In this document: piece by piece, positions 50,304 to 61,513 of the stretch
Layout: the number at the start of each line of letters is the position of its first letter
Position numbering within the stretch: position 1 is the stretch's first letter
NCBI GenBank assembly: GCA_036272055.1
Contig: DATAZL010000083.1
Coordinates: 23,564 to 87,563 of the forward strand
Direction of reading: 5' to 3'
DNA: 64,000 nt
DNA from: DASZVB01 sp036272055
Lineage (GTDB): Bacteria; Myxococcota_A; Polyangia; Polyangiales; Polyangiaceae
Program-made: the position numbers and the translations under genes
The notes under the pieces: model-generated
Told to the model about the DNA's origin: nothing
Seen by the model: only the letters and a program-made list of their open reading frames with translations
Databases searched by the model: none

Positions 50304-51722
50304 TCAACCGGCCGGTGCGCTCGACGACAGAGAGCCGGGCGTGGTGAGGTCGAGCAGCTCGCGGCGCGACTCTTCCAGGCCGGCGGCGAAGACGTCGAGA
50401 TCGGGCAGAATGTCCCAGTCACCGCACAGCCCGAAGTCGAGCTGCCCGTTGTACGAGAGCACCGCGACGCCGAGCGCGGCGTTGTTCATGATCGGCACAC
50501 AGGGGAACGCCTCGAGCATCTGCCCGCCCTTGAGATAGAGCGGGAACTGCGGCCCGGGTACGTTGGTGACGATCACGTTGACCATGCGCTGGAGCGCCGC
50601 CGTCGCGCGGCCCGCGAGCGCGAGCAACGTCGGCGGTGCGTACTCCGAGAACTTCACCCAGAAGTCGGCTCCGACGGCCTGCTTCGATTCCTTGAGGCCC
50701 GCCATGCGTTGCCTCACGAATGCTACCCGGCGCGACGGGTTCCCCTCCCCGACCGGTAGATCGGCGGTCATCATCGAGACCATGTTGCCGTAGGTCTGCT
50801 GCTGCGACGGATCGCGCACGCTCACCGGCACCATCGCCTTCAGGGTCAGACCGTCGACGTGATCGCCGCGCGAGAGGAGCAGCTTGCGGAGCCCGCCCGT
50901 CACGAGCGAGAGGACCACGTCGTTCACCGTGCACCCGAAACGGTTCTTGATCGCCTTCAGGTCGTCGAGGCTCATGCGTACGATCTCGAAGCGGCGATGA
51001 GGGCCGATCTGGCGATTGAGCGACGTGAGCGGCGCGCGCTCGAGCGCGGCCTTTCCGAACGAGAACACGCCCTGCCCGACGTCGGTCGCGCGTTTCGCGA
51101 ACTCGCGCTGCGTGCGCGTGGCGGCGCGGAGCGTGCGGTAAAGCTCGGCAGGTTTCGTGTACCGTTCGACGACCGCGTCGACGAGGAGCCGCTCGCGACT
51201 CGGGATCGGCGACGGACGCCAGTCGGGCGGCGGATCGCTCGGCGGCGGGTGCTTCGCGACGTCGAGGAGCACGGTCGCGAGATCGACGCCGCTGATCCCG
51301 TCGATCAGGCAATGATGCGTCTTCTGGATCACGCCGAGGCGATTGTCGGGCAGCTCGAAAACCCAGAGCTCCCAGAGCGGGCGCTGGCGGTCGAGTGGCC
51401 GGCTCATCACGCGGCCCATGAGCGTCAGCGCCTCGCGCTCGCCGGACGGGCGCGGCAACCCCGTGTAGCGAACGTGGAAGCGAATATCGAAATGCGGGTC
51501 GTCGACCCAGACGGGGCGACCCTGGTACGCCGGAACCCACGCGAGCTTCTTGCGAAACCGTGGCACGAGATGGAGCCGGCTCGCGATGTGCGTGTTGAGC
51601 TCGTCCTCGGTCAGACCGACGTTCTCGAAGATGACGAGCGACCCCACGTGCATGTGGGAAACGGGCGATTCTGCGTAAAGGAACGCGGCGTCTTGCGCAG
51701 AGAGGCGTTCGTAGCTGCTCAT
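50304..51722 (-). CDS. wax ester synthase/acyl-CoA:diacylglycerol acyltransferase (WS/DGAT)
   Basis: 472 residues. The catalytic HHxxxDG is present as HHCLIDG, with the N-terminal SHMHVGSLVIFE. The conserved NDVVLSLVTGGLRK and the C-terminal NVPGPQFPLYLKG motifs define the bacterial WS/DGAT family, which makes storage wax esters or triacylglycerol from acyl-CoA. Length is typical (about 450-480). Storage lipid would suit a developmental organism; that link is inference. Confidence 0.93.
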   Translation of the reverse strand: MSSYERLSAQDAAFLYAESPVSHMHVGSLVIFENVGLTEDELNTHIASRLHLVPRFRKKLAWVPAYQGRPVWVDDPHFDIRFHVRYTGLPRPSGEREALTLMGRVMSRPLDRQRPLWELWVFELPDNRLGVIQKTHHCLIDGISGVDLATVLLDVAKHPPPSDPPPDWRPSPIPSRERLLVDAVVERYTKPAELYRTLRAATRTQREFAKRATDVGQGVFSFGKAALERAPLTSLNRQIGPHRRFEIVRMSLDDLKAIKNRFGCTVNDVVLSLVTGGLRKLLLSRGDHVDGLTLKAMVPVSVRDPSQQQTYGNMVSMMTADLPVGEGNPSRRVAFVRQRMAGLKESKQAVGADFWVKFSEYAPPTLLALAGRATAALQRMVNVIVTNVPGPQFPLYLKGGQMLEAFPCVPIMNNAALGVAVLSYNGQLDFGLCGDWDILPDLDVFAAGLEESRRELLDLTTPGSLSSSAPAG

Positions 51723-51801
51723 GGTTCTCGCGTGCGCCAGACGCTGCGCGCCGCCTCGTGACGGAGGCGCGGGGTGTTCGATCGCTGGAGCGCGGGCGCT
51801 C

Positions 51802-53331
<1,530 letters not shown>

Positions 53332-53924
53332 CTAGGCCTTGTGCATCACCAATAAAACAGCTGCTTTATCGAGCCTACCACGGCATTTTGTTCGCCGTCC
53401 ATGTTCGGTATCGCGTTCCACCGGCGGCGGATGCGGGCCGCTCCGTCCTCTACGCACGAGACCCGCGTTCGATCTCCTCGCGCCGCCGTCCCTGCGACCA
53501 CGTAGGCGACTCTCGGTGCGGGTGCGCAAGCGCGAGCGATAGCGCGATGGGCATACGCCACATGCGATGAGGGATGGTTGGGTCCTCGCTTTGATATGAC
53601 CCCGCGCCGCCAAGCGTGCCCCTCCGCTTCGTCACTCTCCATCGCTTGAGACGAGCGCGACGACCTCGCGAAAACGGTTACGTGTCGCGGGCGCCTTGCC
53701 ACGCCTCATTTCCGTGAGGCGAGTCGCCGAGCCCATTACCTCCGGCGGATGAAGCGCCGTAGTGCTTCGCGCTGTGTCCGGCCCGACTGACGTGTGACCG
53801 ACTGCTGGCTGACGGTTGAAACACCATCAACGTCCTTCTGTTCTGGCGTGGCATTGCGCTACTATGGCGTGCTTAGGCTTTCTTCGATGATCACTTCCAT
53901 CTCAACGTTAAGCAGGTGGCGACG
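53332..53924. other. 593-base intergenic region between divergent genes
   Basis: Lies between the kinase and the cytochrome-peroxidase gene. Short open frames exist on both strands but have no signal, ribosome site or recognisable motif. The 3' part (53830-53920) is the likely promoter area of the cytochrome group. A TGGC...TGC pair at about 53845-53860 looks like a sigma-54 site at first sight but the spacing is one base short. Confidence 0.5.
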
Positions 53925-55661
53925 ATGAGGATTCGATCCCTCGCTACGCTCGTGGCCCTGGCCGGATGCGGCACGTGGCTCGCCGCGTGTAGCTCCGACA
54001 GTGCACCGACAGGAACGGACGCAGGCAGCGGCGGTGACGACGGTACCGGCGGCAAGACGGGAACCGGCGGCACCGCAAAGGGCGGAAGCGGCGGAAGTGC
54101 CGGCACCTCCACCGGGGGCACCGCCGGAAGCGGCGGAGGCGCCGCGGGCGGCGCCGGGGGCGGCAGCGGCGGCAAGAGCGCCGGCGGCTCCGACGCGGGT
54201 ACCGGTGGAGAGCCGGGGGACTCCGGCGTCGTGACGACGCCCGACGCGAGCGCCGAGGCCGGCGTGCTCCCCGACGCCGGCAAGGGCGACGGGGCGGTCG
54301 ACTGCTCGAACTCGCGCTGCATCTCGGTGCCGTACCCGCAGGTCCTCTACCCGGCGCTCAATCCCGCGTCGGACGACAAGGCGATGCTCGGCAAGTTCCT
54401 CTTCTGGGACGAGCAGATGGGCGGGCTCGGCACGATGGCGTGCGGGACGTGTCACCGCTCGGCCGCGGGCGGCTCTGATCCGCGTACCCACGACAAGAAC
54501 GGGATGGGCATCGAGATCGCGCATCTCCCCGGCCCCGACAAGATCCTCGACGTGAATCCCGGGCTCACGTCGGACGACATCCGCGGCGCCGCGGGCGTCG
54601 TCGCGTGCTCATCCTCGACGACGATCACCGGCACCGGTCCCCAGGTCACGACGCGAAAGCCTCCGTCGTACTTCGACGCGATGTTCAACCCGCGTAACTT
54701 CTGGGACGGCCGCGCCGGCGATTGCAAGACCGGGGACGGCTCGTTCGGCGGGTGTTTCTACGATCCCGACACCCTCGTGCTGAACCCGGCAGCGAAGCCG
54801 CTCATCAGCGGTTCGCAGGATCCGGTCAGTGGGCACCTCGTCGTCGCGGCCCTCGAGGCGCAGTCGGTGGGCCCGCCGAACAACCCCGGGGAGATGGCGT
54901 GTGCCGACACGAGCTGGGCGAAGATCGAGGCGCGCCTCACGGCCGCGAGCCCGCTCGCGAAGGCCAAGGCCGGCTTCATTCCCCAGGACATGAAGGACTT
55001 CGCCGCCAAGTACGTCACGTACCCCAAGATGTTCGCGGCAGTGTTCGGCGCAACGGCAAAGGTGAACGCCAGCGACGCGAACGACATCATCAATTCGCAG
55101 CGCATCGCCTTCGCGATCGCGACGCACGAGCGGCGCCTCACGTCGAACGATACCCCGTGGGATCGCTGGATCGCCGGCGACGACGCGGCGATGACCGCGC
55201 AGCAGATCCGTGGCTACGTCGCGTTCCTCGGCCCGGGCCGCTGCAGCGTCTGTCACAACCCGCCGCTCTTCACGGACTCGTCGTTCCACAACATCGGCTT
55301 CCACAAGCCGTCGTGGGATCCCGGTCGCGAGGCGATCACGAACCTCGCCGGCAACTCCGATATCGGGAAGTTCAAGACTCCCACGCTGCGGAACGTCGGT
55401 CTGCGCGAGCCGTTCGGCCTCCTCCACGAGGGAGAGGGTCCGGGCCACGATCTCAACAGCGTGATGGCGCTCTACAAGCTGGGCGGGCAGCGAGGCGATC
55501 CGGAGATCGCGCCGCTCATCGACCCGGCGCTCACCGTGCTCACCACGCTGACCCAGGCCGACATCGCCGACATCATCGAGTTCTTGCGAAACGGCCTCAC
55601 CGATCCTCGCGTCAAGAACGAGACGGCGCCCTTCGATCGTCCACACCTCAGCACCGAATGA
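53925..55661 (+). CDS. di-haem cytochrome c peroxidase family lipoprotein (MauG/CcpA)
   Basis: 578 residues from the ATG at 53925. A type II signal ends at WLAAC; a Gly/Ser/Thr/Ala linker of about 85 residues follows. The catalytic part carries two haem c sites, CGTCH (C173, C176, H177) and CSVCH (C440, C443, H444), and the family segments KLGKFLFWDEQM-like (AMLGKFLFWDEQM), FNPRNFWDGRAG, ATHERRLTSNDTPWDRW and the C-terminal FKTPTLRNVGLREPFGLLHEG. It reduces peroxide or oxidises a substrate at the cell surface. ATGA overlap with the FN3-cytochrome gene suggests a shared electron route. Confidence 0.92.
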   Translation: MRIRSLATLVALAGCGTWLAACSSDSAPTGTDAGSGGDDGTGGKTGTGGTAKGGSGGSAGTSTGGTAGSGGGAAGGAGGGSGGKSAGGSDAGTGGEPGDSGVVTTPDASAEAGVLPDAGKGDGAVDCSNSRCISVPYPQVLYPALNPASDDKAMLGKFLFWDEQMGGLGTMACGTCHRSAAGGSDPRTHDKNGMGIEIAHLPGPDKILDVNPGLTSDDIRGAAGVVACSSSTTITGTGPQVTTRKPPSYFDAMFNPRNFWDGRAGDCKTGDGSFGGCFYDPDTLVLNPAAKPLISGSQDPVSGHLVVAALEAQSVGPPNNPGEMACADTSWAKIEARLTAASPLAKAKAGFIPQDMKDFAAKYVTYPKMFAAVFGATAKVNASDANDIINSQRIAFAIATHERRLTSNDTPWDRWIAGDDAAMTAQQIRGYVAFLGPGRCSVCHNPPLFTDSSFHNIGFHKPSWDPGREAITNLAGNSDIGKFKTPTLRNVGLREPFGLLHEGEGPGHDLNSVMALYKLGGQRGDPEIAPLIDPALTVLTTLTQADIADIIEFLRNGLTDPRVKNETAPFDRPHLSTE

Positions 55662-57943
55662 GTGAGCACGTGTCGCAAGCCAAAATAGCCGAACCGGCGC
55701 GCATCCGAGCGCCGCTGACGAGTTTCATCGCTCTTGCGCTCGCGTCGTCCCTCGGCGCGTGCGGCGGAGGTTCGCATCCCGCAACGACCGAGCCCGACGA
55801 CGGCGGCGCCGGGGAAGCGTCGACGACCCATCCCGGCAGCGGCGGCCGCGGCAACGGCGGGCAGGGCGGGCAATCCGGGCACGGCGGTGCAGACGCCGGA
55901 ATGGGCTCCACGAAGGACGACGTTCCGCCGACGTTCAACGGCATCTCGATGATCGCCAAGCTCGGCGAGGGCTCGGTCCGGGTGTCGTGGGATCCGGCGA
56001 TGGACAACGTCACGTCCCAGGGTGCGATGGGGTACCGCGTGTACCGCGCGTCGAAAGCCGGCGCCGAGGACTTCACCCGGGCGCGCCGCTGCGGCGACTA
56101 CGTCCCGGACGCGACGACGGTGGAGCAATCGGACGCCCCTTGTTACGTCACCGCCGTCGCCGGGGCGACCAGCGCGGTCGTCAACGACGCGCTGCCGAGC
56201 CAGCCGTTCTTCTACGTTGCCCGCGCCGTCGACGCAGCCGGCAACGAGGACAAGAATACGAACGAGGCGAGCGCCCAGACCGACGACAAGACGGCCCCCG
56301 TCTTCGGCGGTGTGGACAGCATCACCGCCGTCACCGCGAGTACGGTCCAGGTGACGTGGGGCGCGGCATTCGACTCGACGTCGCCCGACCCGACGCTCAC
56401 CTACGACGTCTTCCTGAAGCAGGACGCCGTCCCCGATCCCGACAAGGACAAACCCGCGTTCACGTCGAAGCCCGGCGCGCACACCGCCCTCATCGCGAAG
56501 CTCTCGCCGCTCACGACGTATCACACCATCGTCCGCGCGGTAGATGCGGCCGGGAACGTGGACACGAACACGTACTCGCTCGCCGTCACGACTCCCGAGG
56601 GCATCGCGCCGACCTTCGACGGAATCAAAACCGCGAACTCCGTGGGCAACACCGTCCGGCTCTTCTGGTACCCGGGGTCCGACAATTTCACTCACCCCGA
56701 GAACATCGTTTACGACGTCTACAGCTCGCTCATCCAGCACCGTGAGGACTTCACCAAGCCCCCGCGCGCGACGAGCGCCCCCGGCGTTGCGTCGATCACC
56801 ATCGACGAGGCGAATGCGGCAACTCGCTACTATTACGTGGTGCGCGCGCGCGACGTCGCCGGTAATACCGACGCCAACAACGTCGAGAAGTTCGTCGTCA
56901 CCGGTCCCCTGCCCGACGACACACCGCCGACGTTCAACGGCGCGCAGACCGTGGTCGCGTCAGGTCCGTCGTCGCTGAAGGTCACGTGGGCGGGCGCAGC
57001 CGACGATCGCACCACGGAGCCGGATGGTAGTGGCTTCACGTATCAGGTGTACGTCTCGACGTCGTCCACGGTCTCGCTGAAGACGCCGGCCGTGACCGTC
57101 CGCGGCAGCCTCTCGACGACGGTCCTCGGCCTAAACCCTGCGACGACGTACAACGTGGTCGTCCTCGCATTCGACGAGGCCGGAAATGCGAGCAACGCGC
57201 TGGCCGCGACGAGCGCCGCGACGGGAGCTGCCGTCGCGGGCGACACTACCCCGCCGGTTCTCGGCCGTGCCCCGACCGCCGTTGCCGCGATAAAGACGCC
57301 GACGCGTCAGCTAGACGTCACGTGGACCGCCGCGACGGACGACGTCAGCGCCGCCGCTGATATCCGCTATCACGTGTGCGCCTCGGTGGTGAAGAGCGAC
57401 TGCACCGGGACGAACTTCTTCGCCCACGTGGCGGTCACGACGGCCCCGGGGGTCACCAGCGTGACCGTGCCGTTTCTCGATCCGCGCACGACCTACAACG
57501 TCTTCGTTCGCGCCGAGGATGCCGCCGGAAATCTGAGCACGGACGAACAGACGACGCAGGGCATCACGAACACGTCGTGGGCGACCAACGCGCAGCCGAT
57601 TCTCTTGAATCACTGCGTGTCGTGTCACAACTACAACGAAGCCGTCGCGATCATAAACGTGCTGACGGGCTTCACGCAGTCGAATGGCGAAGAGCAGACC
57701 TGCACCGACATTCCGAAGATGTACGCCGGCTGCCCGCTGCCGCTCATTTATCCCAAGGAGCCCAAGTGGAGCATGATCTACCGTCGCGTGAACCCCCTCG
57801 GGCTCACGACGCCGCCGTTCAACTCGAAGACGACGAACGCGTACAGCGGCGCTCTCGAGCCCCGCGACACCGTTGAAAAACTCAGCGCCGAAGAAGACGG
57901 CATCCTGCTCGACTGGATCACGCAGGGTGCCCTGACCGACTAG
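55658..57943 (+). CDS. FN3-repeat lipoprotein ending in a c-type haem domain
   Basis: 761 residues, start overlapping the peroxidase stop. Lipobox SLGAC (Cys35) and a Gly-rich linker precede about five fibronectin type III domains (from about residue 87 to 590), each ending like YVARAVDAAGNEDKN. After them a C-terminal domain has one haem site CVSCH (C653, C656, H657) and KMYAGCPLPL. The FN3 array would hold the haem away from the membrane. Same plan as the next gene. An extracellular electron-transfer or surface-redox role is inferred from the domains. Confidence 0.85.
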   Translation: MSEHVSQAKIAEPARIRAPLTSFIALALASSLGACGGGSHPATTEPDDGGAGEASTTHPGSGGRGNGGQGGQSGHGGADAGMGSTKDDVPPTFNGISMIAKLGEGSVRVSWDPAMDNVTSQGAMGYRVYRASKAGAEDFTRARRCGDYVPDATTVEQSDAPCYVTAVAGATSAVVNDALPSQPFFYVARAVDAAGNEDKNTNEASAQTDDKTAPVFGGVDSITAVTASTVQVTWGAAFDSTSPDPTLTYDVFLKQDAVPDPDKDKPAFTSKPGAHTALIAKLSPLTTYHTIVRAVDAAGNVDTNTYSLAVTTPEGIAPTFDGIKTANSVGNTVRLFWYPGSDNFTHPENIVYDVYSSLIQHREDFTKPPRATSAPGVASITIDEANAATRYYYVVRARDVAGNTDANNVEKFVVTGPLPDDTPPTFNGAQTVVASGPSSLKVTWAGAADDRTTEPDGSGFTYQVYVSTSSTVSLKTPAVTVRGSLSTTVLGLNPATTYNVVVLAFDEAGNASNALAATSAATGAAVAGDTTPPVLGRAPTAVAAIKTPTRQLDVTWTAATDDVSAAADIRYHVCASVVKSDCTGTNFFAHVAVTTAPGVTSVTVPFLDPRTTYNVFVRAEDAAGNLSTDEQTTQGITNTSWATNAQPILLNHCVSCHNYNEAVAIINVLTGFTQSNGEEQTCTDIPKMYAGCPLPLIYPKEPKWSMIYRRVNPLGLTTPPFNSKTTNAYSGALEPRDTVEKLSAEEDGILLDWITQGALTD

Positions 57944-57969
57944 CGGATTATCGAGGAGTGGAGAGCCAG

Positions 57970-59943
57970 ATGACCCTGCGTGCAGAAATGTTCGTGCGCC
58001 GAAACATGCCTCGGTTGCGCCGCTTCGGTGGCTTGCTCGGTGGCAGCGGCCTTTGCGCTACCACGCTTGTCCTCGTCGCCTGCGGAAGCGACGGAAATAG
58101 CATCACCTGCGGCAAAGGTACGGTGGAGAAGGGCAGCACCTGCGTCGTGAAGCCCGCTCCTGCGGAGACCGACGCCGGCTCCGGAGGGACGACCGACTCG
58201 GGCTTCGGCGCGGGAGGCACCTCTAGCGGTGGTACTTCGAATGGTGGCTCGGCCGGTACCGGCGCGACGGCCAGCGGCGGCACCGCCGGAGAGCCCGCCG
58301 ATTCAGGTCCCGCCGACGTCATCGACTTCAAGGGAGCGGCTGCAGCGGCTCCTGGCGCCTCCACGCCCGCAGGCTCGAAGCCGCCCGACGCGGACTCGGT
58401 CCGTCTCGCGTGGGAGCCCGCGACGTACATCACTCACCCCCTCGCGACGCTCAAGTACGAGATCTTCGCGTCGACGTCCGCGGGCATGGAGAACTTCGAG
58501 GCGCCGATCGCCGAGGCGCCTCCCGGCTCGACGTCGTTCCTCGTCCAGGGCCTCGACACGACGAAGATGTACTTCGTGGTGCGCGCCGTCGCGAACGAGG
58601 GCATCGCCAAGGACGAGAACAAGGTCGAGGTTTCCGCGACGCCGTCCTACGACGACAAGGCGCCGAGCGCGCCGAGCACCGTGAAGGCCGCCAGCGCGAC
58701 GTCGACGTCGGTGACGCTCTCGTGGAAGGCCGCGACCGACGACAAGACGCCTCCTGCTGGGCTCACCTACGACATCTACTGGGGCACGAAGACGGGCTCC
58801 ACGACGACCCTCGGCGCCGTCAGCTCGCCGGGCGCGACGTCCGCGACGGTGACCGGCCTCCCCACGCCGAAGACGCAGTTCTTCTTCCGGGTCGTGGCCG
58901 TCGACGCTGCCGGAAACGCGAGCACGAACAAGGACGACATCGCCGGCAAGACGAGCTCGGACGTGACAGCGCCGGTCTTCGGTGGTTGCAGCGCCGCGAC
59001 GGATCCCACCGCGGGCGGCGCGACCGTCGTGTGGACGCCTGCGGTGGACGACACGACCCCCGCCGACAAGCTCTCCTACGCGGTCTACGCCTTCGAGGTA
59101 CCCGTCACCCGCGACACGCCCTTCGATAAGCTCGATCCCACGGCGACCTTCACTGGCGGGACGTCGGGCGAGATCACGGGACTCAAGAACGGCACCACTT
59201 ACCGGGTGGTGTGCCGTGCGATCGACTCTTCCGGCAATCACGACGACAACCGGGTCACCCAGGTCTTCACCACGAAACAGGACGGAAAACCGCCGACCTT
59301 CGCCGGCGTCGACACCGATCCGGCAAGCTTCACGGTCGATTCGACCCAGGTCACCATCACCTGGCCGCCGGCGACCGACGACCAGTCCGACACGACCAAG
59401 CTGACCTACTTCGTGTACGCCTCGACGACCCCCGGGGACGAGGATTTCACCGCGCCCCCCATCGGGAAGAGCGAGGTCGGCCTTCTGTCGACGCAAGTTG
59501 TAGGGTTGCTCTCGAATACGCAATACTACTTCGTGGTTCGAGCCGTGGACGAAGCCGGTAACGTCGACAAGAACACCGCGGAGCTCGGTCTATCGACCCT
59601 CGTGAGCTTCGCGGACGACGTGCAGCCGATCTTCACCGCGAACTGCGCTCTCCCCACGTGCCACGTCCCCGGCAACCCTCCGCAGGGCCAGATCCTCCAG
59701 GCCGGCTTCGCCTATAACAGCATCGTCGGGCAGCTGGCGGGCGAGAACCCGAACTTGAAGCGCATCGATCCGACGAACAGTGATCCGTTGAAGAGCTACC
59801 TCTATCTGAAGATCACCGGCGGCGTCGGGATCAGCGGCAGCTCGATGCCGCCCAGCGATGCGCAGAATTCTCGACGCCCGCTGAACGACAACGAGAAGAA
59901 CACGATTCGCCTCTGGATCGTGCAGGGCGCCAAGAACAACTGA
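57970..59943 (+). CDS. FN3-repeat lipoprotein ending in a CX4CH haem domain
   Basis: About 657 residues; ATG 57970 is preferred over GTG 57958 because a GGAGAG site precedes it. Lipobox LVLVAC, a short Cys-pair segment (TCGKGTVEKGSTC), Gly/Thr linker, then four FN3 domains (about 120-530). The C-terminal domain begins FADDVQPIFTANC and holds CALPTCH, that is C-x4-C-H (C559, C564, H565), an uncommon haem-attachment spacing, with a probable axial methionine in SSMPP and the ending IRLWIVQGAKNN. It follows the first FN3-cytochrome gene by 26 bases, so a duplicate with a changed haem site. Confidence 0.83.
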   Translation: MTLRAEMFVRRNMPRLRRFGGLLGGSGLCATTLVLVACGSDGNSITCGKGTVEKGSTCVVKPAPAETDAGSGGTTDSGFGAGGTSSGGTSNGGSAGTGATASGGTAGEPADSGPADVIDFKGAAAAAPGASTPAGSKPPDADSVRLAWEPATYITHPLATLKYEIFASTSAGMENFEAPIAEAPPGSTSFLVQGLDTTKMYFVVRAVANEGIAKDENKVEVSATPSYDDKAPSAPSTVKAASATSTSVTLSWKAATDDKTPPAGLTYDIYWGTKTGSTTTLGAVSSPGATSATVTGLPTPKTQFFFRVVAVDAAGNASTNKDDIAGKTSSDVTAPVFGGCSAATDPTAGGATVVWTPAVDDTTPADKLSYAVYAFEVPVTRDTPFDKLDPTATFTGGTSGEITGLKNGTTYRVVCRAIDSSGNHDDNRVTQVFTTKQDGKPPTFAGVDTDPASFTVDSTQVTITWPPATDDQSDTTKLTYFVYASTTPGDEDFTAPPIGKSEVGLLSTQVVGLLSNTQYYFVVRAVDEAGNVDKNTAELGLSTLVSFADDVQPIFTANCALPTCHVPGNPPQGQILQAGFAYNSIVGQLAGENPNLKRIDPTNSDPLKSYLYLKITGGVGISGSSMPPSDAQNSRRPLNDNEKNTIRLWIVQGAKNN

Positions 59944-59974
59944 AGGAGCGGCTCCGCCAGGGCCGCGAGGGAAA

Positions 59975-61480
59975 ATGAAGAACGCTTGCTTCGCCGCGAC
60001 GATTGCCCTGCTCTCGGGCTGCTCACTCATCAATTCGCTCGATAGCGTGAAGCCCGAGGCCAGCGACGACGCGGGCAGCGGCGGCAATGGCGGCAAGGGC
60101 GGCAAAGGTTCCGGAGGTCGAGCGACCGATGGTGGAGCCGGCGGTAGCCTGGGCGGTGCTGGTGGCGAAGGCACCGGTGGCGAAAGCGCTGGCGGTGAGA
60201 GCGGCATGGGCGGCGGCACCGACGCCGGCATCGCCGGCGCAGCGACGGTCGACAGCGGCGCCGGTGGCGGCGCTGCTGGCGGCACCGACGGCGGCGGCGG
60301 CACGGTGGACGGCGGCAACTTCACGCCGGGCGGCCCCAACGGCGCGATCGTCGTCTACGACGCCAAGGAGCAGAAGACCTTCGTGCTCGATCCCACCGAC
60401 GGCCACGCCGTCGCGTCGGCGGCGAGCCCCGTGTACCTCGCGATCGTGAACGATCCGGCGACCGACTACTGGTACGCCTTCCGTCAGGTCGCGGCGGTCG
60501 GTGGTCCGACGCAGCTACTGGTCAAAGAGCTCAACACGACGACCGGCGAGTTTCGCGACATCGGCAAGGCGGTCACGGTGCCGACGCCTATCACGCCGAC
60601 GATCGGCGTTCTGAATCAGCGGCTCGCGTATCTCTCCTATCCGACGGGCGCCGATCCGACCGCTTCGACGTTCACGGTGCTCGACACGACCGACGTCGGG
60701 ACGATCTTCGTGCGCTCGAACCAGAAGGCGCTGCCGGCGGGCGGGAAGGTCGCGCTCACCGCGCGCGGCAACGCCTCCGACGTCGGCGGCTCCGTCTCGA
60801 TCGTCATCACGAACGCGCAGACCGGCGCTGCGTGCATCGGCGGCGTCTGCAACGTCGACGTGAGCGTGCTCGGCGAGACGATCACCGGGAACACGATCAA
60901 GGAAGACACGACTCCGACGGCGATCGGCGCCATCAACCCGACCGGCGGTAGCGTCGGCTTCGCGTCCACCGAGACGACGGATCCGGCGATGCCGCGCGAT
61001 ATCGTCCTGATGCCGCCGCTCGTGCTTCCGGGCGCGACGCCCGCCGCGTGCGAGCCCACGTCTCTCGCGACTGGCTCGGCTTTCTTGCTCGACGCGAACC
61101 ACGGACGCACCGGCTCCGCGGTCTCCTTCGATTGCGACGGCCTCCGCATCAACAGCGCCGCCTACGACCCCTGCAGCGACACCGCCTTCGGCACGTCCCT
61201 GCTGGGCGACACCGCGATCTGGGCGATCCCGATGTCGAGCAGCGCAACGCCGACGGCGCAGAAGGTCTGCTCGACCACCGGCGGTGGCGCGCTCTTCTAC
61301 GATCGCTACTCCAAGGGCCTCGTTCGCGTCGTGACGAAGAGCGGCGGTTCGCTCGAGCTCTACGACCTCGACAGCACCGACCCGAATGCACCCAAGCTCA
61401 AGGCTCGGACGCTCAAGCTGCCCGCGCCCTTCGCCGTCCAGGGCGTCATCGCGGTCCGGCGCTCGAACGTCTGCAAGTGA
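59975..61480 (+). CDS. Gly-rich lipoprotein, unknown function
   Basis: 501 residues. Lipobox ALLSGC (Cys16), then about 85 residues of Gly/Ala/Ser/Thr/Asp linker (GGNGGKGGKGSGG-type). The rest looks like a beta-rich, possibly propeller-like protein: repeated strands such as AIVVYDAKEQKTFVLDPTDG and LYDLDSTDPNAPKLKARTL, typical of extracellular proteins that report on themselves through YVTN-like repeats, though no family is certain. It has cysteine pairs in AACIGGVCN. It follows the FN3-cytochrome genes on the same strand by 31 bases and is likely cotranscribed. Confidence 0.7.
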   Translation: MKNACFAATIALLSGCSLINSLDSVKPEASDDAGSGGNGGKGGKGSGGRATDGGAGGSLGGAGGEGTGGESAGGESGMGGGTDAGIAGAATVDSGAGGGAAGGTDGGGGTVDGGNFTPGGPNGAIVVYDAKEQKTFVLDPTDGHAVASAASPVYLAIVNDPATDYWYAFRQVAAVGGPTQLLVKELNTTTGEFRDIGKAVTVPTPITPTIGVLNQRLAYLSYPTGADPTASTFTVLDTTDVGTIFVRSNQKALPAGGKVALTARGNASDVGGSVSIVITNAQTGAACIGGVCNVDVSVLGETITGNTIKEDTTPTAIGAINPTGGSVGFASTETTDPAMPRDIVLMPPLVLPGATPAACEPTSLATGSAFLLDANHGRTGSAVSFDCDGLRINSAAYDPCSDTAFGTSLLGDTAIWAIPMSSSATPTAQKVCSTTGGGALFYDRYSKGLVRVVTKSGGSLELYDLDSTDPNAPKLKARTLKLPAPFAVQGVIAVRRSNVCK

Positions 61481-61513
61481 CGTTCGCCGCAACACGGCGC
61501 TGAACGCGCCGTC

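Noticed and set aside
53840..53870. Sigma-54 promoter before the cytochrome peroxidase gene
   Set aside because: GG and GC are separated by 9 instead of 10 bases and the rest of the consensus is poor.
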